DNA of 64,000 nucleotides from Candidatus Mycoplasma liparidae (GCA_009884515.1 RHHX01000001.1:365214-429213), one strand, 5' to 3'; positions 13,187 through 24,646 are shown, counted from the first letter of the stretch. Made by a program: numbers and translations. The notes: a model not told the origin generated them from the letters alone.

Positions 13187-14782
13187 ATGGAAAAAACTAT
13201 TCTGGATTTAATCAATATAAATAAAGTTTTTGATAATGGGTTTGTCGCTGTCAAAAACTTTAATTTACAAATTAATAAAGGTGAATTTGTAACCCTTTTA
13301 GGTCCTAGTGGATGTGGAAAAACAACAATGCTAAAAATGTTAGCTGGTTTTGAAGTCCCAACTAAAGGAAAAATTTTATACCGAAAAATTGATATCAAGA
13401 ATATGCCAGTTCATGATCGACCAACTTCAACTGTTTTTCAAGATTATGCTCTTTTTCCTAATATGACTGTGAAACAAAATATTGAGTACGGTCTTAAAGT
13501 TATGAGAACTGATAATGAAAATATTTCAGATAAATCATATGATGATGCTGATAAAGTTTATGCTGATGCTAAAAAATTATCAGAAAAGAAAATAAAAGGA
13601 ATTAAGGAAAAAACTCAAAATCTTGAAAAAGAAATCATTGAAGTTGAAAAAGAATATTCTAAAAAGCCTGAGTGATTAAAAATCAAAGATATGAGAATTG
13701 ATCAATTTTGAGATGCAATTGAAATTTTAAAACAAGAACTTTATCATAAATATGGTGAAGATTTTCTTTCGAAGCAATCTCTTAAAAATAAAATTAATAA
13801 TAGAATCAATAACCTTTTCCTTTCACTACATTTAAAAATATCTTTAGATACAACTTCTAAAGATATGAATGAGATTGAGAAGAAAATTAATAATTTAACT
13901 AAAAATTTCTTTTCAAAACAATTGATTGATAAAAAATTTGACAACTTAAATTATGATTATTCATACATTGATTATGATATTTCTTATTGAGAAAATTACC
14001 CTAATACAGCAAAAGAAAAATTTGAAAGAAAGCATATTACAAGAAAACTTAATAAAAAAGAAATTAATGAAAGAGCTAATAAAATTATTGAACTTGTTGG
14101 TTTAAAAAGCAAAGAAAATCTTTTTCCAAATGAACTTTCTGGTGGTATGCAACAAAGAGTTGCTTTAGCTAGAAGTCTTGTTATTGAACCTGAAATTTTA
14201 TTATTAGATGAACCGCTTTCAGCACTTGATGCTCAAGTTAGAAAGCAACTACAAAAAGAATTAAAAAGATTACATAAAGAATTAAATATTACCTTTATTC
14301 TAGTAACCCATGATCAGGAAGAAGCTTTAAGTCTTTCCGATAAAGTTGTTGTTATGAATAATGGTTGTATAGAACAAATCGGAACTCCTAATGAAATTTA
14401 TGATTATCCAATCAATAAATGAGCAGCCAACTTCATTGGTAAAGCAAACTTTTTCGATGGTATAATTATGCCAAATAACAAAATTAAAATTTTAAAGAAA
14501 ATTTTAGATTATGCTCCTGAATATAAATTTGAAGTTGCTACTCTTGTTGATGTCATGATTAGACCAGAAGATTTTGATGTTGTTTTAAAAGATGAAGGAT
14601 ATATTAACACTGTTGTTAAGGATATTATCTACAAAGGTTTATTGTGAGATATTGAATGTTTCAATGATAATCAAAAAATTGCAGTTGAAGGTATTAATGC
14701 TGTTAAACTAAATTCAAAAATAGGACTTAAATGAGATATCGAAGATATGCATTTAATTAGAAAGGTAGAAAATGATAAATAA
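13187..14782 (+). CDS. potA: spermidine/putrescine ABC transporter ATP-binding protein PotA
   Basis: ATPase energising polyamine import. Walker A is [13 protein letters not shown] near residue 39, the Q-loop is [11 protein letters not shown] near 82, the signature [14 protein letters not shown] starts near 317, and Walker B is [13 protein letters not shown] near 332, followed by the H-loop LVTHDQEEA and a short TOBE-like C-terminal domain. About 200 residues, Lys/Glu/Asp/Tyr-rich and probably partly coiled-coil, are inserted between Q-loop and signature, making 531 aa instead of the usual 350-380. A similarly enlarged PotA is known in M. genitalium. RBS GGGGTAAGGA; overlaps potB by 11 nt. Confidence 0.93.
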
Positions 14783-15656
14783 TCACAGAACAAGATCATA
14801 TGATATTTTTAAAAATTTAAAAATGAATAAAAAAATGATGTTAGCAATCCCCTTTTTTATCTTGGTACTTTTATTTGTTATCATCCCAGTTATTATTATT
14901 ATTACTTATGCTTTTTTACCAACCTCATCTGGAGATATTAGTCATAATTGAGAAATTTTAAATCATTCAGTTATTTTAAAAATATTACGTTCAATTTACA
15001 TTTCATTTGTTTCAACATTAGTTTGTGTATTAATTGCTTATCCTTTTTGCTATTTTTTATCAATGTCAAAAAACAAAGCATATAAATCAATTGTCATGTT
15101 AATTATTACTGCTCCCATTTGAAGTAGTTTATTAATTAAACTAATCGGTTTAAAAACTCTATTTGATACGATTAATGGAGCTGGTAATTCTACTTATGGA
15201 GATATCTTTACAATTATTGGATTAACATATATTTACTTACCATTTATGATGATGCCCTTATATAATTCTTTTGAAACATTACCTAAAAACCTAATTTATG
15301 CTTCAAGAGATTTAGGAAGAAATTTCTTTTCAACTTTTTTTAAGGTAATTCTACCTTATACTAAACAAGCATTAATAGCAGGAATTACGTTAGTATATCT
15401 GCCTTCATTAACATCAGTAGCAATATCAGCATTTTTAAATAATAATAATGATGGAACATTAATTGGCGGAATTATTGAAGGCAGTGCTTCAAATGCTAAT
15501 AGTAGTGATATTGCACTAGCAAGAGTATCAGTATTAAGTTTAGTAATTGGATTAATTATTTTATTCATGTATGCAATTTATGTTTTAACTCCAAAACTAT
15601 ATAAGTTAATTAAACAAACAAATTCAATGAAAGCAAGTTTACTAAATGAAAAATAA
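14772..15656 (+). CDS. potB: spermidine/putrescine ABC transporter permease PotB
   Basis: 294-residue inner membrane permease with about six hydrophobic segments (for example MLAIPFFILVLLFVIIPVI near residue 23) and the EAA-type loop YNSFETLPKNLIYASRDLGRN near 162, which contacts PotA. It is read in a different frame from potA with an 11-nt overlap, and potC overlaps its 3' end, so the four pot genes form a tightly coupled operon. Confidence 0.92.
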
Positions 15657-16515
15657 AAATTTCTTATCTTGATTAAGACAATGATACATATTATTAATTA
15701 TTTTAATAATATATATTCCCCTAATTTTTATTGTATTTTTGTCTTTTACAAATGCTTCAGATAAAGGTAATGTCGGAGCTCCTGGTTGGAATGCTGGTGA
15801 TAATTTTACTAATCTATTTAACAATACTGGGTTTTTAGGTTCGTTTTTTAATTCATTAATAATCGGAGTTATTATAACTCCAATAGCTTTAATAATTTCT
15901 ACATTAGCTTGTTTTGGTTTATGAAATGCAACAAAATTATATCGTGGTTCATCGATGTTACTATCAAAAGTAAGTGTTCTTACTCCCGATATTATTAATG
16001 GTGTTAGTTTATTATTGCTATTTAGTGTTACTTGGATAGCACTAGGATTTAACTTTGGGTTTATTACTTTAATTTTTGCTCATATTTCTTTTACAGTTCC
16101 TTATGGAATGATAACGATTTATCCTCGAATGATTAAAATGAATCAAAATTTAATCTATGCATCAAATGATCTAGGTTATAATCAATTTCAAACTTTTATT
16201 AAAATAATTATTCCTTATCTTTTACCTGCAATAATTGGAGCAGGTGCTATTATTTTTGCAATCAGTTTTGATGACTTTATTATTTCAAATTTAATTAATG
16301 GAAGAATAACAACAATTTCTATTGATATCTTTACAATGGCTAAAGGAATTAAAATGTGAGCAGTTACTTTTGGAGCTCTTGTAGTATTTGCAACAGTCAT
16401 TGGAATTTTAATTATTAGTATTTTTAAAGTTAAAAAAATTAATAAAAATACCAATAGTAAAAAAATGTTTAATTACAACAATATCGTTAGGAGCAGTCAT
16501 GAAAAAAATAATTAA
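15646..16515 (+). CDS. potC: spermidine/putrescine ABC transporter permease PotC
   Basis: 289-residue permease, partner of PotB. The EAA loop is YPRMIKMNQNLIYASNDLGYN near residue 163, and hydrophobic segments include WYILLIILIIYIPLIFIVFLSF at the N terminus and a C-terminal FGALVVFATVIGILIISIF. It starts 11 nt inside potB and its end overlaps potD by 17 nt. Several Trp codons are TGA. Confidence 0.92.
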
Positions 16516-17803
16516 ATTAACTATTGCTGCTTTACCAATATTAGTAGCTATGCCTTTTTTAGCATCTTGTATTCCATCAGCAAATGGAACTAGTTTTATT
16601 TATTCTAATTTTGAATCATACATGAATCCACAAGTAGAAGTAATTTTAAATGATAAATATGATGTTGATTTTGTTACATATTCAACAAATGATCAAATCA
16701 TTACTTTATTAAAAAATAATGAAGTTGAAATAGCAACTCCAAGTGCTTATGAAGCTGTTTTATTAATTGAAGAAGGATATGTTCAAAAACTAGATTGAAA
16801 AAAATTTAAGATTCCTGGTGTTAATAATGCTGAAGACGCTAAAAAACTTTATACACCAAATACTGTTACTGCCATGACTTTTTTTAAAGATAAAAATGGC
16901 GATTCAATGAATTTATTAGATTATGGTGTTCCATATTTTGCCCAAGATTTCGTATTTTCTTATCGTGGTGCAAAAATAGATGCATTACATCAACCTAATA
17001 TTAATTGAGAAACAACTTTAGATATTATTTCAAAAGAATCACGATTTAATGCTAATAAACAAAATTCACATCAACCTTTATTATGAGCAATTGGTGATCA
17101 AAGAACTTTATATTCTTTATCAAGATCTGTTCAAACAAATTCAGTTGATCTTAATCCTCAACCAAATGCTTCAATAGCTGATTTAACTGAAACATACCGA
17201 TACTTAGTTGATAGTTTAAGTAAGATGGGAAATAAAAATATTCAACTTAAATCAGATTCAAATGCAGTTATCAATGCGCTAGCTACGAAGCAAGCTATGG
17301 GAGCATTACTATATAATGGTGATGCTTTATATGCTGCTTATGGTGGTGATTCTGGTGTTGAAGTTAAGGAAGATGATTTTCATATTGTTAGACCTAAAAA
17401 TAGTCTTATGGCTGTTGAAATTGTTGTTATTGATAATGAAGTAACTAATGAAAAATTAGCAAAGGCATATAGCATTATTAAGGAAGTTAATTTTCCACCA
17501 TCACCAACTCTAACAGTACCAATTCCTGATATTGAAAATTCATTAGCTTATTTAAATTTTGATAATGTGAATTATACCCCTACAAATATCGAAATGTATA
17601 ATTACGTAATGAATAATTACTTTTGAACTAATGAAGAAATAAATGAAAATGGAACTAGCATTCCTTCTTTTGAAGAGAAATGATTAAAAAATATTCTTCT
17701 AATTGAAGAAATTAAAATTTCTCAATTAGAAGTTCCAATTTCTAAACTAGTTAAATCAAATTTATTTTTTATATATTCAACTTATTTTAAAGAAAATATC
17801 TAG
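16499..17803 (+). CDS. potD: polyamine ABC transporter substrate-binding lipoprotein PotD
   Basis: 434-residue extracytoplasmic binding protein. Lys-rich start, hydrophobic stretch and lipobox LASC with Cys24 show a diacylglycerol-anchored lipoprotein. The mature part resembles bacterial spermidine-binding proteins (FIYSNFESYMNPQV, FVTYSTNDQIITLL, VPYFAQDFVFSYRG, DGALLYNGDAL-like MGALLYNGDALYA, NSLMAVEIVVI). ATG 16499 lies within the end of potC. A lipoprotein follows the pot permeases in M. genitalium at the same position. Confidence 0.88.
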
Positions 17804-17836
17804 TAATATAATTATTAGAATAAAAAAGGGAAAATT

Positions 17837-18667
17837 ATGAAATTTGAAAAATATCATGCTCTAGGAAATGATTTTGTTATCGTTGAGTACAAAGAATTAG
17901 ATGAAAAAGAAAATTTAGAACAGTTAGCTATTAAGATTTGTAATAGATTTACAGGTATTGGTTGTGATGGTCTTGTAATAGCAGGCACTAGAACAAATCC
18001 ATACCAAATGACTTTTATTGATCCTAGTGGTTATCGAGATAAAATGTGTGGTAATGCAATTAGATGTTTAGCTTATTTCTTTAAAAGAAAAGGATATGAT
18101 AAAGGTAAAATAGAAATTTTAACTGATGATGGTTTAAAAATTATTAGCTTTATTTCTAATCAACCATTTGTTGTTGAAGTTGATATGCAAACATTTGATT
18201 GAACACCTAAAAATATTCCAGCAATAACTAATTTAGAAAAAATATTTAATGTTAAACATAAAACTAAATCAGGTTTTGAATTTGAATATTCAGCAGTTAA
18301 TTTTGGACCAGCACACGTTGTTATTTTTGTTGATGAGTTAGTTGATAAAGTAATTTATGAAGTTGTTGAAGAATTAAATATTTCAAGTTTATTTCCAAAT
18401 GAAGCTAATTTCAATTTTGCTAAAGTTATTGATGAAAATAACATTGAACTTAAAACTTGAGAAAGAGGAATTGGAATAACTCTTGCTTGTGGTACTGGTA
18501 GTTGTGCTGTTGCTGCTTTAAGTAGTATTCAAGATCTAACAAAAGGTGTAGTTAATATTCATCAAGCATTAGGTAAATTAACCATTGAGAAAAAAGGTGA
18601 TAATTATTTTATGAAAGGACCAGCTAAATTTGTATTTAGTGGTGAAATTGATATTAGTAAATTATAA
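17837..18667 (+). CDS. dapF: diaminopimelate epimerase-like protein
   Basis: 276-residue DapF-fold protein. Both catalytic cysteines are present: Cys71 in DKMCGNAIRC and Cys218 in LACGTGSCA. Other family positions seen are KYHALGNDF at the N terminus, GCDGL near residue 43, NFGPAHVV near 155, NEANFNF near 188 and WERGIGIT near 208 (the usual GAGET reads GIGIT). DapF interconverts LL- and meso-diaminopimelate for lysine and peptidoglycan; a mollicute has no wall, so the substrate could differ. It stands alone after the pot operon with its own ribosome site (AAAAGGGAAA) and a strong terminator. Confidence 0.85.
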
Positions 18668-18726
18668 AAAATAATAATTAAAAAAAGTTTTGAATTAATT
18701 CAAAACTTTTTTTAATTATTATTTTT
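18667..18726. terminator. bidirectional terminator, 29-30-bp perfect inverted repeat
   Basis: Perfect palindrome centred between 18696 and 18697 (arms about 29 bp, core TTTTGAATTAATTCAAAA) with A- and T-runs on both sides. It ends dapF on the + strand and the tRNA cluster on the - strand. Confidence 0.88.
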
Positions 18727-18732
18727 TATATA

Positions 18733-18808
18733 TGGTGGCTCCGGGCAGAATTGAACTGCCGACACACAGATTTTCAGTCTGTTGCTCTACCGACTGAGCT
18801 ACAGAGCC
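18733..18808 (-). tRNA. tRNA-Phe (GAA)
   Basis: 76-nt cloverleaf, acceptor GGCTCTG, anticodon stem ACAGA/TCTGT with loop CTGAAAA (anticodon GAA), T-loop TTCAATT, CCA encoded. Last gene of the - strand cluster Pro-Met-Ile2-Ser-fMet-Asp-Phe. Confidence 0.96.
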
Positions 18809-18810
18809 TT

Positions 18811-18886
18811 TGGCGGTCCAGACGGGAGTCGAACCCGCAATCTCCTCTGTGACAGAGAGGCATGTTAACCAGTACACTACTGGACC
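18811..18886 (-). tRNA. tRNA-Asp (GUC)
   Basis: 76-nt cloverleaf, acceptor GGTCCAG/CTGGACC, anticodon stem CCTCT/AGAGG with loop CTGTCAC (anticodon GTC), T-loop TTCGACT, CCA encoded. Only 2 bp separate it from tRNA-Phe. Confidence 0.96.
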
Positions 18887-18888
18887 AA

Positions 18889-18966
18889 TGGTTGCGGAAG
18901 AAGGATTTGAACCTCCGACCTTCAGGTTATGAGCCTGACGAGCTGACCGAGCTGCTCTATTCCGCG
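18889..18966 (-). tRNA. initiator tRNA-fMet (CAU)
   Basis: 78 nt with encoded CCA. The C1:A72 mismatch (CGCGGAA...TTCCGCA) marks it as the initiator. Anticodon loop CTCATAA. The anticodon stem is TCAGG/CCTGA, so the normal three G:C pairs at 29-31:39-41 are reduced to A29:U41, G30:C40, G31:C39. Confidence 0.94.
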
Positions 18967-18972
18967 ATAAAA

Positions 18973-19065
18973 TGGCGGAGGATGAGGGATTCGAACCCCC
19001 GCGCAGGTCACCCCACCTTTCGGTTTTCAAGACCGATCCCTTCAACCAGACTTGGGTAATCCTCC
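18973..19065 (-). tRNA. tRNA-Ser (UGA)
   Basis: 93 nt, class II with a long variable arm. Acceptor GGAGGAT/ATCCTCC, anticodon stem TCGGT/ACCGA with loop CTTGAAA (anticodon TGA), T-loop TTCGAAT, CCA encoded. Confidence 0.95.
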
Positions 19066-19122
19066 AACATTCATATAAATTATAACAATTAATAAGAAAT
19101 TTATTTTTTATTGTAGCTAAAA

Positions 19123-19200
19123 TGGTGCTTCTGACAGGACTTGAACCTGTAACCGACCGATTATGAGTCGGGGGCTCTAACCAAATTGAGCTACAGAAGC
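19123..19200 (-). tRNA. tRNA-Ile2 (CAU, lysidine type)
   Basis: 78 nt, acceptor GCTTCTG/CAGAAGC, anticodon loop CTCATAA (CAT), CCA encoded. Position between Met and Ser matches the Ile2 gene of the B. subtilis Met-Ile-Ser-fMet-Asp-Phe cluster, and the separate gene at 19206 has the typical elongator-Met loop. It would need TilS to make lysidine. The Ile2 versus Met assignment is inference. Confidence 0.82.
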
Positions 19201-19205
19201 CTTAT

Positions 19206-19282
19206 TGGTGGCTAGACAGAGAGTCGAACTCTGGACCTATCGGGTATGAACCGATCGCTCTAACCATCTGAGCTATCTAGCC
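19206..19282 (-). tRNA. tRNA-Met elongator (CAU)
   Basis: 77 nt, acceptor GGCTAGA/TCTAGCC, anticodon stem ATCGG/CCGAT with loop TTCATAC (CAT) as in Firmicutes elongator Met, T-loop TTCGACT, CCA encoded. Confidence 0.9.
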
Positions 19283-19287
19283 AAAAA

Positions 19288-19364
19288 TGGTCGGGAAGAC
19301 AGGATTCGAACCTGCGACCCCTTGGTCCCAAACCAAGTGCACTACCAAGCTGTGCTACTTCCCG
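19288..19364 (-). tRNA. tRNA-Pro (UGG)
   Basis: 77 nt, acceptor CGGGAAG/CTTCCCG, anticodon stem CTTGG/CCAAG with loop TTTGGGA (anticodon TGG), CCA encoded. First gene of the seven-tRNA transcript. Confidence 0.96.
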
Positions 19365-19498
19365 AATTATTATAAAAAACACTTTCATATAAACAATTTT
19401 ATAACATTTTAATTATATATTATTTTGAAAATAATTAGCATTTTTTAGCGAATTAATTTTATCTATTTTTTTTTTATTTAAAAGTATTTTTAAATAAA

Positions 19499-19541
19499 AA
19501 AATCTTTTCTCATTTTTAAAACAAAACTAAGAAAAGATAAA
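19499..19541 (-). terminator. terminator of the tRNA-Cys/tRNA-Arg transcript
   Basis: Read on the - strand, ATCTTTTCT pairs with AGAAAAGAT around an A/T-rich loop and is followed by a T-run, 9 bp after tRNA-Arg(ACG). The 19365-19498 stretch holds a second short hairpin (TTTATTTAAAA/TTTTTAAATAAA, about 19468-19500) and otherwise nothing recognisable. Confidence 0.6.
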
Positions 19542-19549
19542 AATAATAA

Positions 19550-19626
19550 TGGCGTACCCTAGAGGAGTCGAACCCCCAACCTCCTGATCCGTAGTCAGGT
19601 GCTCTATCCAATTGAGCTAAGGATAC
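19550..19626 (-). tRNA. tRNA-Arg (ACG)
   Basis: 77 nt, acceptor GTATCCT/AGGGTAC, anticodon stem CCTGA/TCAGG with loop CTACGGA (anticodon ACG, A34 probably deaminated to inosine), T-loop TTCGACT, CCA encoded. Confidence 0.95.
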
Positions 19627-19631
19627 AAAAA

Positions 19632-19705
19632 TGGAGGTGCTAATCAGATTCGAACTGATGATAGCAGAGTTGCAGTCTACGGCCTTACCACTTGGCGATA
19701 GCACC
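19632..19705 (-). tRNA. tRNA-Cys (GCA)
   Basis: 74 nt, acceptor GGTGCTA/TAGCACC, anticodon stem GTAGA/TCTGC with loop CTGCAAC (anticodon GCA), T-loop TTCGAAT, U73 discriminator and encoded CCA. It lies 5 bp upstream of tRNA-Arg(ACG). Confidence 0.95.
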
Positions 19706-19733
19706 ATCATTTTGTATGATATATAAAATATAC

Positions 19734-19784
19734 AAAAAAAAATCAGTAATTAAATGTTTTTAATTTTAATTACTGATTTTTTAT
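19734..19784. terminator. hairpin between tRNA-Cys and the tRNA-like pseudogene
   Basis: Inverted repeat AAAAATCAGTAATTA/TAATTACTGATTTTT with flanking A and T runs. On the - strand it would end transcription of the decayed tRNA before tRNA-Cys. Confidence 0.6.
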
Positions 19785-19801
19785 AATTAATTTTTTTAAA
19801 A

Positions 19802-19876
19802 TGGAGGTACAGATTAGATTTTCACTAAGGATCATAAAATAAATTTTATTGCCTTGTATAACTTGGCTACCATACC
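19802..19876 (-). pseudogene. degenerate tRNA (tRNA-Cys-like pseudogene)
   Basis: 75-nt segment aligning along its whole length with tRNA-Cys: starts GGTATGG, keeps the D-arm GCCAAGT...AAGGC and ends AATCTAATCTGTACCTCCA against AATCTGATTAGCACCTCCA in tRNA-Cys. The anticodon arm is replaced by an A/T palindrome (AATAAAATTTATT) with no readable anticodon, and the T-loop TTCGAAT has become TGAAAAT. I infer a decayed duplicate; a divergent functional small RNA is not excluded. Confidence 0.65.
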
Positions 19877-20028
19877 AAATATGTAACTTAAGATAATTAA
19901 ATTACTAATATCATTTTATGAATAAATGAAGCAAATTATTCTTTACTTATGTTTATTTATAAACTTTATATTTAAAGAAAAAGCTTTACAAAGTTATAAT
20001 TTAATTAATATTTTAGTTGGGAATTTTT

Positions 20029-20949
20029 ATGAATAATAAAAAAGTTATTAATAATGAATATTTTATTCAAAAAATTTTTGATAAAAAAATTAAAGAAATT
20101 CCAACCATCTTAATCATTAATCCATATAATGAAAATTATTTTAAAGCTTTAAGTAAATTTGTTGATTTAAAATTAGTTAATTATTTACTTATTGGTAATA
20201 AAGAAAAAATTGAAGCAATTGCTAATAGCATTAATTTTAAAATCCCACCTAATAAATTAATTGGAACTAATAATAATTTCGATTCATTAGCAATTGCTAT
20301 GAATTTATTAAAAGAAAATAAACCATACATCTTACTTAAGGGAGTAATTCATAGTTCTGATTTATTAAAATATGTTCTAAAAAATGAATATCAATTTATT
20401 AAAAGAGATTTTTTAAGTCATGTTGCTATTTTATTTAATAAAGACTGAGAAAAATTCTATTTAATTACCGATGGAGCTATGAATATTGCTCCTGATATTA
20501 ATCAAAAAAAAGCAATAATTAACAATGCTGTTTATTTATATAAGAAGATTGAAAATAAAAAACCATACATAGCTTGTATTACTGCTAAAGATGAAGTTTA
20601 TGAAAAAATGAATTCAACCATTCATGCTTTTAAATTAAAAACAATGAATGATAATAATGAAATCAGAGATTGTTATGTTTCAGGACCAATGCAATTTGAT
20701 ATTGCTATTGATAAGAAAAGCAAAGATATTAAAAATAATCAGGATGTTGTTGGCGGTAATGCTGATATTTTATTAGTAAATGATATTGAAAGCGGTAATA
20801 TTTTAATAAAATCATTAGTTCATTTTGCTAATGCAACCTTTGCTGGTTTAATTATTGGTTTAAAATTTCCAATGGTTTTAACATCAAGATTAAATACAAT
20901 TAATGATTTGATTGCATCAATCGCCATTTGTTATTTATTATTAGAATAA
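20029..20949 (+). CDS. phosphate acyltransferase (phosphate butyryl/acetyltransferase family)
   Basis: About 307 residues of the PTA/PTB fold. Motifs seen in the second half match the phosphotransbutyrylase branch: SGPMQFDIAID near residue 225, GGNADILLVNDIESGNIL near 248 and a C-terminal GLKFPMVLTSRLNTINDLIAS. Such enzymes swap CoA for phosphate on short acyl-CoA, giving an acyl phosphate for ATP synthesis by a kinase; no acetate/butyrate kinase is adjacent. The start may be ATG 20029 or TTG 20017 in frame. The gene meets uvrC tail to tail with a 3-bp gap. Confidence 0.78.
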
Positions 20950-20952
20950 TAA

Positions 20953-22734
20953 TTATTGCTTTTTAACTAACATTTCTTTAATTTTTGCTTTTAATTCAAG
21001 AGCAGTTTTTTCAGGCATAATTTGACTCAAAGTTTTAATATCAACATTGTTGATATCTAAAATATTAGGATAGATTGTTAATATTTTATTTTTAGTAGCA
21101 ATTCCAATACCTTTAATGCCATCTAATAATCCAACAAATAAAGATTTATTTCTTTTAGTTCTAAAAAAATTAATAACATATCGATGAATTTCTTCTTGAA
21201 TATTACTTAAAAATCAATAAACATTAGTTTTATTATCTAAAATAATTTCATTAAAATTGCTATCAATAATAGAATGAGTTTTATGTTTTTTGTTTTTCTT
21301 TAAACCAATAACTTTTATTTGAGAAGTTAAATTCAGTTCACTAAGAGCTAGATTAGCAGCACTAACTTGAATCTTACCACCATCAACAATAATAAGCTCA
21401 GGTAATAATTGAGTATTTTTAAGTTGTCTTGAATATCTTCTTTTAATAACTTCATACATATATTGATAATCAGATTTATTTTCTTCACTTGTTAAATTGA
21501 ATTTACGATATTTGGCTTTATTGAATTTTCCATTTTCACAAACAATAACAGCACTAACTGCTGTTGATAGAAATAAGTTAGAATTATCAAAAGCTTCGAT
21601 TCTATTAGCTGATTCAATCTTTAAAAGTTGAGCTAAATCATCAACTGCTTTAATTGTTTTTTCATATTCGATCAAATATTTTTGTTTACTAACTTTTAAG
21701 TTATCTTTAGCATTGATTAAACCTTGATTGATTAAATCAAAGTATTTACCTTTTTTAGCACTAATTATTTTAGTATTTAAAACTTCTGATAAATTATTTA
21801 ATTCTTGAGAATCAATATTAATATAAATTTTTTCAGGAACTTTATTAACTGAATAATATTGCATTAAATAACTTATTAAAGCTTCATTGACTTCAAAATA
21901 GATTTTAGAAATGTAATTATGCTTATCGATTAATTTTCCATCAATAAAGTTAAAGATATAAATAGAAATAGTATCATCATCAATTAAAAAGGAAATAATA
22001 TCAATATTATCTTGATTATTTAGTTGTACATTTTGGTTATCAACAATTGATTTCAAACCTATTTGCAAATCTAAAAACTTTTTAGCATCAAGAAAATCCT
22101 CATTTTTGGAAGCATTTAATTCTTTCTTTTTTAAGTCATTAATAAGACTTACAGCCTTTTTATTGAAAATATCATGGATGTTATTTTTTAAAAGATCATA
22201 CTCTTGTTTCTCAATATTATTAATACAAGGACCAAGACATCGCTTCATATCATAATAAATACAAGTTTTTTTAGGAACAGGATTACATTTTCTAAAAGGA
22301 ATGATTTTTTCTAGAAATTTATAGATGTCATAAATATTACTATCTCTAGTAGTAAAAGGTCCATAATAAGTCCCTTTACTCTTTACATATTGATGAGTAT
22401 ATTTAATTCTTGGGTTAACTTCATTGCTAACCATTATGTATCGATAAATAGAACTATCCTTTAAAAGGACATTATATTTAGGTTTGTGCTTCTTAATTAA
22501 ATTGTTTTCTAAGATTAAAGCTTCATTTTCATTCTTGACAACAAAGAAATCAACATCAGCAATATTACTTACAAGTTTTGTAATTCTGTCGTTGTGAGAT
22601 TTATCAAAATATTGTCTTGTTCTCTTTAAAAGATTGTTAGCTTTACCGATATATAAAATATTTTGATTCTTATCTTTTCATAAATAACAACCAGGCTTTT
22701 CAGGGATTAACTTTATTTTTTCTAATAAATTCAT
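20953..22734 (-). CDS. uvrC: excinuclease ABC subunit C
   Basis: 593-residue UvrC making the dual incisions in nucleotide excision repair. The N-terminal GIY-YIG domain starts MNLLEKIKLIPEKPGCYLW and contains ILYIGKANNLLKRTRQYF; a CxYxxxxxCxGPC-like cysteine patch follows (CIYYDMKRCLGPC); then a UvrB-binding segment near residue 200, the RNase-H-like 3'/5' incision domain (IEAFDNSN, ELIIVDGGKIQVSAA) and a C-terminal HhH region (LLDGIKGIGIATKNKIL). Full length requires two TGA Trp codons. ATG 22734 is preceded by sparse ribosome-site signal. Confidence 0.95.
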
Positions 22735-22790
22735 AATAATTTATTATAGTAAAAACTTTATTTTTATTTTAAAAGTGTTATATTATTTAA

Positions 22791-22796
22791 TATAAT
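22791..22796 (+). promoter_or_regulatory. probable -10 box of dnaK
   Basis: TATAAT 27 bp upstream of dnaK, followed by TAGGAGA. I looked for the CIRCE operator (TTAGCACTC-N9-GAGTGCTAA) between 22735 and 22822 and see none, so HrcA control of this gene is not supported here. Confidence 0.45.
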
Positions 22797-22801
22797 TTTA
22801 G

Positions 22802-24553
<1,752 letters not shown>

Positions 24554-24570
24554 TTATTAATTAAATATAA

Positions 24571-24610
24571 AATAAAAAAGAATCAATTTTTGCAATTGAT
24601 TCTTTTTTAT
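24571..24610 (+). terminator. rho-independent terminator of dnaK
   Basis: AAAAAAGAATCAAT/ATTGATTCTTTTTT stem around a TTTTGCA-type loop, ending in a T-run, 18 bp after the dnaK stop. Confidence 0.85.
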
Positions 24611-24646
24611 TGTAAAATTTTATCAATTAAGGAATTTTTAATACTA

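Noticed and set aside
18719..19059. Open frames of 65-108 codons on both strands across the tRNA cluster
   Set aside because: They run through clear tRNA genes and their translations reflect tRNA sequence; not protein genes.
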